DNA of 64,000 nt from assembly GCA_026413225.1 (NCBI GenBank), contig CM048552.1:184794053-184858052 (forward strand). Reading direction: 5' to 3'. Origin of the DNA: Otis tarda (Eukaryota; Chordata; Aves; Otidiformes; Otididae). Positions 13,801-25,800 of this stretch are shown piece by piece. The translations under genes were made by a program, and so were the position numbers. Below the pieces are notes generated by a model. The model saw nothing but the letters and a program-made list of their open reading frames with translations. It did not search any database and was not told where the DNA came from. The first letter of the stretch is position 1. Each line of letters opens with the position of its first letter.

Positions 13801-16800
13801 ATGCTTTGATGATTATAAGAGACATTCATAGGTTTTTAGGGAAGCATTTACAAATCCTGAAGCTAGTGAGTTTGTAGGATACTTGCCATTTATACTGAAA
13901 GTTTAAGGACTAATAAACTGTTGAAGAAAAAGCAAAAATAGTAATTGAGAAGCGCACCACACAAAATGTAGTTAAATGGGATCCCTCCATTGAGAACAAC
14001 TAGTGATCAGAAGGATTACTAATATAACTGTTAGGACTGCAGATTTGTTTGGTTGGGTTGGTTGTTTTTTTTTTTTGTTAAAATTGTCGGAAAAGAACTG
14101 TATAAAAATAATGACTGTGAGAAATTTTTGATGTTAGCTATAACCTGCAGGCAAGCAATGCAGATACACAAGAGGTCTACACAAGACCTTGTTTTCTAAT
14201 TAGAGTCCTATGGTTGTTCAGTTAGGAAGAGGAAGAAAGTGAATTTTACAGTTTATTCTAAATCGAGAAATTATGCTGCAAGACTCATCAGATTTGAGAT
14301 TAATTCTGCTACTTGATTGCTTTTAAACCTCAAAACCTTGCTGTTTAGAGAGACCTTCTGTCTGAGCAAATGAATTATTCCAGTGTTAAAAGCACAAGGC
14401 AGAAATATTTCTTGTGCTGTTCTGCTCAAATATTAATGCAGTTCTTTGCCCATTCTTGCTGCCTCTCATTGCTTTGAAGCAGACCAAGTAGTGAAAAAGG
14501 TTGAAGTGTGGAAGCGTTGAGTAATGTTAGGGGAAAGCTTTTTGTTGAACTCCTGCTGGGAATAAACTAGAGGGTACTTTTGGGCCATCTGCACATACCA
14601 TTTATGGGAATAAAGCTGTCACAGAAATTACCTGTGTGAAATCCAAGTGAGTGTTGAATTGGGTTCCCCTAGTTTGAGCTTCTCTTTCTAGGTGGCTTCA
14701 CAGGTTATTATTTAGAGATTAGTAAAACCAGGCAAAATGGAAAGAACAGTGCTTTACACAGATCTATGTCATGCTTGTGAATCTTAAATTAATGTTGAAA
14801 TGTTTCTGCTACTGTTTTGGAAACATCTGTCTATTTCTTTTAATGTCTTTGAAGCACTGGAGAGCTGAGTGTAGCCGACTCTCTTTGCAGTTTAGTATGC
14901 TTTTCTCTTGTAATCAAAGCAGCATAAAGCTGCTTACATTAAGGAGTAAAAAAAAATATATATATTGTGGTGTATCTTCCTCTGCAGCAAATTGCACAGA
15001 GTTTAAAAGAGGAACAGAAGAAGCTGCCGTCTGAAGCTTCATTTTCAGATGTCCGACTAGAAGATCCTGAGTCCTGCAGCTTAGTTAAATCTGGTATGAA
15101 ATATATCTCATGTTGTTGAATTAATGCATAAAGCTCACGGAGAGTGAACGTTAACCTGAACCATCAGTGAGCAACTTGCATGTATCTTAAAGGATTGTTT
15201 TCTGAGAGAAATTCCTAAGGGATTTTGAGAAGTGAACTTTATTTCAGGGTTCTTTATAATTTATTTTTTTTTTAAATGAGAAACAACTTAATCTTGTTCT
15301 TTTGGTGGCATTTCTTTGTGCTTCCAGTGCAACCTGTTCTGTGAAGCACCTACTTTTGTAGCTGATGGCATCTGTTGTACTTCGTGTAAAACTGTGCTTC
15401 TGTATCCTTTGCTGCAAAGTAGCCCTGCTGTCAAAATGTATACTTAAGGATGCTTCTGTTTGTCAGCTGTGCTAAGATAGAAGGGTGGTTTGCTGTGTCA
15501 GGCATGTCTCTTAAATGAATGCTTTGAGCATCTGGGGGTGTCTTTTGCGTCTTTTGGCTTGCAAGGCCTGCAAAGGTCTTTGTGACTGTTTCTGGCTGGA
15601 CTCCACAATTCCCATTGAGAGTGGAGCTCATCTTGCTTCAAGCCAGGTGTGTGGCATTCACAAGTGCTGCAAATCCCACCTGGATTCAGAGTTCTAATGC
15701 TATTGACTCAGCTGTGTTCCAGGATCTAAGGACAAAATGAAAACAATGCAAGACTTGTGTCTGTCCGTTGTTGTTGAAAATCCATTTTGAGCATACAGAA
15801 TTATTACAAAGGTTACCCAGAAGGAGCACTTTTTTGTTTTTACAACTCCCTCATGATGAAACTGGTTTTGCTGTTATTCTTGCAGTTAGTAACATGATGT
15901 TTAAACTCTACACTTTCTGCAGCTGTTTAATCCATGTAGGATTATCCCCAGCAGAAAGGAAAGCATGAAGAACTAAAATTGATGGAATGTCTTTTTCCTT
16001 TTTTTTTTTTTTCCTTTTGAGCATCTCCTGTAGTTCCATGATCACTAACCGTGGTTTTTCTTTTTTTTTTTTTTTTTATTTGTAATTGTTTGATCATTTC
16101 AGCTGTTAAGCTAAGTGTGTGTGAGTGTGTTGTTGGAGACATGCCTGTAAAACTAACTTACTAAAAAAGGTCGAGCTGGGCCATCCCTGGAAGTGAATTC
16201 ATGTCTTTCACAGCTGTGTGCTCTATACACATTAGAAATCTAGTACGGACCTGCTCAGAAGGAAAAATCCCATGAACCTGTTTGGGTGCAATAAAATATG
16301 TCTTAGTACTGTGGAATCAATATAAAGTGCAGTCGATATTGCAGTCTGCTGCAGCTGAAATGATGGATGGCCAAGTTTGTCATGTGTGTATTTTACTTTT
16401 AAACAGGTTCGGCAGAATCCCTTAATCCCAGACACCAGACCACGATTTCACCAGCAGATCTGCATGGAATGTGGTATCCCACTGTCAGAAGGACTCTAGT
16501 GTGTCTCTCCAAACTGTACAGATGTATAGATGTATGCAAAAATTTCTGTATCTAATTTTTAAAAATGAATTTACTAAGTATGTAGCACCATGTCTAAATA
16601 TGTTAATATAAATTAGGAATGGACGGTTACTGGCCTCCGTTATCTCTTAGACTTTTTACTGCTATCTTTATGTAAAGCAAGTGAGTTGACAAATTTAGGT
16701 TATAATTTCCAAGACAATTATTTATTTGTAGGATTAGAAAAGCAGCACTGGGTTGTACATCTATTGCTTTTGCTGTTGCAGAAATACTTCAGTGCCTGAA

Positions 16801-19800
16801 GCTCAAGATATTTTTTGCACCGAAGTTGGGGAGTGAATAGACAAGAAAGAATAGAAGGTTTTAGGTTAATTACAGAGAATGCTGAAATTATGGGGTGAAT
16901 GTGTTTCTTGCTATGTACTTTGCAGGATATCAGACAAGATGGTTTCTGGTCTTAAAAATGGTGACTCTACTACTTATACATTTTGGAAATGTTATCAGAA
17001 TTTTTTTGTAGCACGTCTTTTCACCTTCCGAAATGGAGGAGACATTTCCAAAGTTTAAGACAGTAGGAATCTTCATGTCTAACAGAAACAAAAGTTGTGT
17101 TTACTCCACAAGTATTTTGAGACTTGCCTTTTAGAGTCTGGTTTTGTCACCTGATAGCGTAAAAGGCTAGTAAGTCTCTGAGAAACATAATGCAAATGTT
17201 TTTGCTTTTCTGTATGTGTTGTGTCTTTATTAGATAGATTTAATGCGTTTCAAAATATCTTCGGTAGGTGTTATGTGAAAGTGCTTACCAAGATGCTATT
17301 TGCTTAAAAAGAAGCTGCAAAATATTAATACTTCGTTGCTTAGTATATCAATCTCCTCGAAGATAAATGAGTATTTGCCCTTGTTTTTAGCTAGATCTTT
17401 GGAGAAAAGGTGATTTTTGTGTTGTTTGCAAGGCTCATTTATAGTGTTATCTGCACAGTGATTTATTTATATTTTCGCTGGCATGTTCTAGCAGCACTGG
17501 TATGCCTTGTCTGTACCCTGTAGATAGAAGAAATGAATGAAGCGTTACTGGCAAGTCTTGGGGCAGTCAGGGCTGTCACGTACTGTGTTGGAGTGCTGGT
17601 GGAGGCGAGCCGTGTTCCCACGGCTAGCTCAGCCGTATGATCTGGTTGCTGCAGCTTAATGAGTTACTCCCTGTCACCCGGGCTGTGACAGCTGTCATGT
17701 TTGTTTACTAACCTGGCACAAATGTGAGGTAATTTGAGTTTGCTTGAGGTTAAGCTCACTCGAATGATCTCACGTCTGTAGCAAGTATAAATTGCTCGCA
17801 CAGATAGTTACCCTGACACATGAAGTGTCCAGTTAGGTTACCCAGTCAGCATTGTTCATGCAGATAGCTGTGAATGCATTAGGTGTCGCTGACCATGTCA
17901 CTACCTGGGTGCAGATTCAGAGCCGGAGGGTGCTTGACTGTATACCTGTATCTACTCTCAGTGCTGTAGAAAGCTTTTAGATATGAATGCTCCAGCCTGT
18001 CTTACCTGATACTTAAACGACATGTTTGTAGCTAATTAATCTAGAGTTTTATGTGCAGGTAAGCACATGCTTCACAAGCCACAACTCTTAAATCCTGCTT
18101 AAGCTTTGCTAACCCTTTTTGTTTTTTGTTCTGATTTCTTCTTCTCTGCAGAGGGCAGTGTTTCAGGGATTATCGCAAGAGGCCTTATCTGCCTGCATCC
18201 ACTCGCTGCTGGGAGCTGCTGATTCTATCAGCAAAAACAAGGTCAGAATCTGTGCTTTGGGTATGGCTTCTTTTTTCCCCCCTTGTGTATGTCTAAAGCT
18301 GTGAAGCAGTTGTTTGGAATTCTATTGAAATCTCCGTCAAAGCATGTTGCTCTGCCCCCAGAGACCTGGTGGATTTGCCAGCTTTTATTTATGGTTAATG
18401 TATTGTAAAGCAAAGATAATTATTCACATGCTAGCCTATTGGAAAAGGAGGAATACAAATCATAGCAATCGTGTTTACAGATGGCTCTAATTCACGTGAA
18501 TTCAATCAAGGTAATACCTAGAGAAAAATTCTGCTAGAAGTCTCTGCTCTCTGTATTTGTTTTCATTGCCTGATACCCTTTTCTCTTTCTCACTGCCTCC
18601 ATTGTTTGAATTTTCAAAAATCTTCCTAAGTATTAAATTCACTGGGAAGATTTGTTAAGTATTCTGTGCTTAGAACTGTCTGTAATCAAAAGGTTTGATC
18701 TGATGTGTTGCTCAGAATTCAGTGCAGTTCCATCAAGTAATTTTAACCTTAAGTGTTCCTTTAAGTAGTTGGACTAAACTATTTTTTCCTGACACGGTTC
18801 CTTTAATACAGATGTTGTAGTACTTTGCTAATTCCTAACAGCCAGGAAGTGAATTTAAAAAAAAAAAAATAGAAGGAAAGTCTTAGTATGCTAAAATTGT
18901 TTGATTTGTATAAGCAGTAAATATTTAGTAATTAAAAAAAGTTTAGTTGCTATGGGAAATGAAGAATTGTTTTGAAGTATTTATTTGAGTGTCCTTTGAA
19001 AAATACCTGTTAAACGTAGTATCTTTAAAAAGAAATTCAAACTGCGTTTCCTTCTAGCTTGAGCAGATGATTATTTCATATGTAATTGCTTCAGAGTTCT
19101 GCAGTTAATTATCCATTCCAGCACTATATATTGGGTCAGCATTGACTTAACTTGTTGCAGAGAACGAAACTGATCCTGCAGTGAGCCCTACATAGGTTAG
19201 CCCAGGACTAAGATCTGTACTGCTTTATTCTTGATGCAAGTTAATTTAACATTATCTGGGGAAATCATGCATGTAAGAATAAAAAAAAAACAAACTCAAG
19301 AAACCCTTCCACCACTTATTTTTAGTAAGCATTTCTATTTATTAAAACTGCATATTTAAATCTAATTTCTTCTTTACTGTTTTATTTAACATTATATCAA
19401 GGAAAGTTCCAGCTTGCAAAAGCAAATTGGAATTCTTGAGTCCTCCTCCATTTACTTCAGTGAGCCATGAACTTCAAAGATGAAAAGCAGCGTGCAGTAT
19501 AAAGCACATAGCTAAAATAACAAGCAGTGCAAAAGCGATCATGTCAGTGGTGTGAACTTGGCCTTGTTTTATTCTTTATATCTTTGCTGTACTGTTTAGA
19601 AATTAACTAAGCTTTGTGTTTAATGACATGAGAAAAATGCCTGGTAAGACCTTTACACGATAGCACAGTTAATGTTTCTGTAATAACCTTGATTATCTGC
19701 CTGTTTGGCTTTTCTTAACCATTGCAATGAATAAAAAATTTTTAGAACCTCATGTTTTGCAGCTATAAATTATGTGAATTACATGAAATAATTCCTGGCT

Positions 19801-22800
19801 TTTATGAAGAATAAGTTTGTGTCTTTCAAATAATGGATACCTGTACCTGATATGGACATTTAGTAATATGACTGTGTAATCTAGTTCTTCTAAGAAATGT
19901 GGATGAAGTCTACTTCTGTAGAGCCATGTGTTAGGAACAGTACAGGCGTGGCATTTGTTGATCCCAGGGTGTAATTAATGGCACTACAGACTGATGAAAA
20001 AAGCTTGTTAGTAAGATTATTAGTATTTATTTTGTTATAGGAAATAACTAATAAAAGTAGAGGTGTTGAAACTTTGCTCTTCATTTAATTGTTTTTTACA
20101 CATAATGCATGTTCTTTCTCTTGTGCTGTAGACGCAGGTTGATGGACAGCTTTTCTTAATAAAACACCTTTTGATTCTTCGTGAACAAATTGCTCCTTTC
20201 CACACTGATTTCACCATTAAGGAAATTTCCCTGGACCTTAAGAAAACTAGAGGTACTAAACAGTTGCTGGCTACAGAACGGGATGGTTTGTCCTCCCTTA
20301 ATGTGCCAGCAAAAGTTCTAGGTTTATTTTATGTTCACTTGCAAAGACCTGTACGCTTGTTCTAACCTCTTGCTTTATTCTTACCTTCTCTGGAAAAAAA
20401 AAACAAACCCATTCTCTTATTAAGGTTGATTCAAGATGTATCTAACACAGTCTTTATTTTTTGTATGAATTGCATTTGACTGCTTTTTGCTGCTGACTGA
20501 ACTTATTTATCCAGTTCTTTTTAAGAACAGTGAAGTAATCTGCATTTCCGTTGCACAGTGGTGTCTTTCCCCTTTCCTGACCCTTTAAAGGTGTATCTTT
20601 TGGTACTGCTGTTTAGCAGATGAATTTAAGTTAGGTCTAGGTTACCTAGTTATTTTTAACTTTCTGTGAGGTTTTGTTTAGGAAAGGATTTCTTATGTTG
20701 CAAGTTCAATAAGCAGTATTGTTGATTAGTTTTGTGTAGCAACCATGTCTGCTGTAGGAAGAGAAAATGGGGTAGTGGCCATGGTCGTGATTTTAAAAAT
20801 TGTACTGTGGTTCCTTTGTAAAATGCAGGGAAAAAACCTTTCAATACAAAAGTGAACAGCCATGCACTTGTGAAGTTTATAAAGATAATGGGGAAAATAA
20901 TTGGAAGTGTGTCAAGTTTCTCTTCTTCCGTTCCGGAAGAGAAAGCTGAAGAAATAACTTTTCTTTCCTGCCATCTAATATGCTGCTGTTTTAACTCTGA
21001 AGCAAGCAATTCTTACACTAACCATTTCACCTGTTGCATTTGAACATCAATGAAACCTCCTACCTGTTGAGTAGTTTCTAGTTGACTGGAGGTTAAAGGG
21101 CAAATACATCCTTTTGGTGTCTTGTTCTGGCTGACACACAACTTTGTTCTCCATCTTCATTTAATAGAATAAATTTTTGTGCCAGCCAGGGCTTTTCTGG
21201 TGGTAGTGGTAAGTAATGGAAAACACTTTCTTTATACTGGGGGTGGTGGTGGTGGTGTTGAAGTACATTGTGCTCAATTCGTGATGTAGTGTAGCATAGG
21301 CCAGTAGGGCTTTTATATTTGGGGTGAGTTGTAGAAGAAAAATAACATGGCTGATAGAAGTTTTACTGTGTTCTAGCCAAGCTGTGTGCACATAGATTTA
21401 AGATTTAATTGGGGAGTTACAGACAAAGGGACATTGCTTAATGTAAAAGTCATGCTTCTGCCCAATTTCTTTTTTTTTAAAGTAGTACAGTGCTAAGGTT
21501 CTTGTAACTGAAGTATACAGTGCGAAGAAGTGACTTTCACACTGTCTAGTTCGTAGGCTTCTAGTCAAGAACATAAGCTCTTTTTGGAATCAGTAGAATT
21601 CCTGGGAAATAATTTAGAGAACAAAATGAATCTTTCTCTGCAGTCTCGTTTAACTGCATCAGAGTGCAGATTCTTAGTCCAGTGCAAAGCCTACATGCCT
21701 GCGTACCTAGTACTCCCTCTTTGTTTAATGCATTTGACAGCACTTCTTTAACTCCTACATTTTATTTCCCTCCCATTGTTTTATATAGCAAGAGGGGTGC
21801 AGAGTTAATTTTGAAAAGAAAAAAAAGCAGATGGATGTGTAGGATGATAAATGAATGACATTAGGGCAACAAGCCATACTGAAACTGTGTTGATAACTTT
21901 CTTTTGCCCTGGTCTGACTAGGTTTCAGGTTGACAACACTATAGGAATAATTTCCTTAACACTATAGGAATAATTTCAGTATCGTGTGTTAATTGCAGGC
22001 ATTGTTACAACATCTTGGGACTTCTGCAGAGACCATAAACATAAGCGTATATCAACCTTGATGTTTTGTTGTTTAGTCCTAACTAAAATGAGCACAGAAG
22101 AAAAATGGGACAGTTCTAAGTTACTTCAGGCAACTGTACTTGGTTTTCCCAGGCAACATGGGCCAAATTCTGCATATTGTTCTTTAACTGCTTAGTTACA
22201 TAGCTTATGTAAAAGTCTTTGATTTGTAAATCTAGTTACAAAAACAAAAGATCTCACACAATTTGTGAGCTGAGAGCACTGCAGCCAGTGTCAGTAATTT
22301 GTTAGGTTGATGTAATGTATTTATCCACTTACACTGTGCAACTCTTTACCATACGTGCAACTAAAAAAAGTGGATCGAGCTTCTGTGCGTGTGCACTTGT
22401 GCATCCACACCTAGTGGTAGTGGAATTGTGAAAGTAATATTTCTAATCATGCTAGGCCGTTTTTTATGAGTAAATGAATGATTAAAGCTTTTAATTCCTG
22501 GAGTTGAATCCCGTTGACTTACAGTATGAGTGACTTTCTCATTCACAGATGCAGCATTTAAAATCCTGAACCCTAAGACAGTTTCAAGATTTTTTAGACT
22601 AAACAGCAACAACGCCTTGATACAGTTCTTACTGGAGGTAATATGGATTCCTATTGTGTTAAGGAAAGTTTGGTCATTTAAGCGGGTGGTGATCTCTGGC
22701 AAATAAAAAGGAGAGATTTGTTGTCTTCTGTTCAAGGGTACTCCAGAAATCAGAGAACATTATATCGACTCTAAGAAAGATGTAGATCGTCATCTGAAGT

Positions 22801-25800
22801 CGGCTTGTGAGCAGTTTATTCAGCAGCAAACCAAACAGTTCATAGAACAGCTGGAGGAGTTCATGACGAAGGTACAAACGTGTTGTGTGTTCGTTACCCT
22901 AACTGAAATACTGGTAGGACAAGGGAATTAGTACTTAAATTGGGTATAGGAGAAGTTGTAAGTTTTGTCTGATTAGTTGAAGACGATAGCATTTCCCATT
23001 ATAAGGTTGTGCTTGCCTTTACATTCCAACAACAATTTTCTAGGCATTTTGAGATTAGTGAGTTAACATGACATAGAACGTGACATAGTTTGATTTTAAA
23101 AGCAACTCTTATGCTCTTCGATCAAGAAGCTTTAATGTTTCTTTGAGTTGAAACAGGTCTGTGAGAGTTGACAGGAGTTTTTCTGTTTGCAGAAAAGCTC
23201 CTACCTTGACTGAATTTGTAAGCCTTCAAAAACAATATGGGGTCATGTGTATTCTTCAGGGAGGTCTCAGAGTATGGCTGTGAAGCATGTTAAGTTTCTG
23301 TTCCTAGCATATCAGTCCTGCTCTCTGAGCAGGACTTTCCTCCCAAGTCCTGTTTGTGCCAAATTCCTCATAAAAGTTGGTCAGAAAGATTATGCGTCCT
23401 AGGGCACAGGAACAAAAAAGATGTCATTTTACAGTACACTTCTTTCTAGAACTGCTCTAGAGCTCAGGATTTCTAGGTATCTTGAGAAAACCATGCAGCA
23501 GGATCTATTACTTCTGGAAAATTAAAAGTGTGATGTGTCTCCTTGTGTGCTGAGACGAAGTGGTTTCACAGCATGACGTCTCGGAAATGGAAGCTACAGC
23601 ATTGCACAGACATAAAAAATATCCCAGCTGCTGGCTTTTGAGAATTTAGGGGATTACAATATTATATTTACTGATGCCTGTCATGCTGGGTTGAGGGGCC
23701 AGTGGCATGCCTAAAATACAGATGGGTACCCCATGAGATTGGTAGATTGTCCAGGTAATCCAAATGATTCATTGGGAATCTGGGGAGTTTGACTAACCTG
23801 CTTAAGTATGTATCTCTTCTGAAGTTTCTTTGTACCTTTAGGTGCCTAAATGTCTTTGTAAATTTAATCTCGTTTTGAATTTTACTTTTAAGAAGTGATC
23901 ATGATTGTAATTTTAAACTGCATTTTTGTCAAGCTGCTTCCCCTGTGTCGTGTTAAGTCAGTGCATAGAAGAGAGCAGAGGAGATTCTGTACACTGCAGT
24001 ATCTAAGAGACTTGTGCAATTGTTGCTTGGTCACTTTGTTGTGAATTCAACTGAAAGAAACATAATTTTGTTGATTGTACTTGTTTTAGGTAGCTGCTTT
24101 AAAAACAATGGCCACTCAAGGAGGTCCCAAATACAGCCTTTCACAGCAACCTTGGGCGCAACCAGGTATTTGCTGGGTTTTGTATTCATTTTACCTCTGA
24201 GGCTAATAAAGCCCTGATCGTTTACTACTTTGAGACTTCTAAAAACTTCTCATCAAATGGAGGAAAAGACCTTTTCCGTTCACCATTTTCAGTAGACCAA
24301 TATAAGCTGTGTTATCATATGGGGCTCAAGTATTTCAGAATGTCATTTCTCTCTGTGCCTGACTTCTAAAACACAGCAATCGGAAAAGCTGGTAGATTAA
24401 TTTGGACAGTGAGACTGTGATTGAATTGGAAAATTGTAAGTGCCTAAAAACTGCCTAAGTTTTCCTTGAAAATCCTGGCTTCCATTTTTACGTGTGTCTG
24501 AACTACGACAACGTGTGTGCTTGTGTAAGTGTCTTAAGATACCTCTAAGTCAAAACGTGACACACTTCAGAATATGTATTTAATTGGTGCGGTAGATGAA
24601 TTACTTCAGTATTTCTCAAGCTGTGACTATTCTTGCATGAAAACAGCATTTCTGCAACTGCATACAGAATGTACTTAAGGAATTATTTGATTACATTAAG
24701 ATAAAGCTTTTGATTTTGTAGGAAAAAATTAATCTGCATTGAACCTTTTATTGTCTGTACATTTGGTACTTAGTTCCTTTTCAATTTTCCTGTCACTATG
24801 CGAAAATGGAATCCAAGTTTGTTTCCCTCTCCCTAAGAATTCAAATATGAATACTTTGTAGGAACATTTGGAGTAGTTTAGATAGATGTTCCTGGGTTCT
24901 GCTCTTCACGTTACAGAAATGTGCTTCTGGGTGACACTGAGAAATCTGATTATTCCAATTCATACATTGGAACCTTCTGTTGCATGGTGTTCTTAAAATG
25001 CAAAGCCAGCCATGTTCATTCATAATGCAGTGCTGCTCTATGGGTCACACTCAAGGGCTAACTCAAGCTTCTACTTAACATCTCCTGCTTCTTCAAGAGT
25101 ATTTTTAATGTTTGTTTGGAGATAATTATGTGTTTAGAGGCAGATCTAAGCAGAGCTTCTGCTGTTTCTTGGAGTCATTTGTTTGGAAAGCAGGAGTAGG
25201 TAGAAAATTTAGATATGGTAGAAATATAACATAATATTTTAACTTTGGTAATGTAAAGCTATGAATGGAGTTTTCTCCTGCCCTTTAAGCAAAGAGCTTG
25301 TAAAATCATTAAAATAAATAAAGGTCTTGTTGGAGAGAGGATTCCTGTCCAGTTGATTCAAAATCCAGATGGCTGTGCAGCCTTCCTTCTTACAAACATG
25401 GCCCGTGGTCAGTAAGGAGAATTTGTGCTATGCTGTTCTCCTTACTGGTACTGTTTATTTCCCAGCAGTTTCTTTTCCAGGCAAGATTTCTGGGGCAAAG
25501 CGTATGTAGAACTTTGTTGCTGTTGGGAAGACTGCGGCTTCAGGAACCTTAGGAGGATGTGGTTTCTTGCAGAAATGGGTTGGAAGCATTTTCTGCAGGG
25601 AGAGAGGGGCTGATGTCTTGAGTAGGTCCCAAAACAAAAGCCTTGTCTGGCACGTTGTGGTTGTATGATGGGTTCATACTGCACAGCTCGATCACCCCCT
25701 CTTTCCCTTTCACCCAACCCTGTGGTTACGATCAGCCCCAGTAGAGTGGAGGTGATACTCTGGAGTGCAGATTTCAACTAGCAGAATGCCGTTTTAGCCT

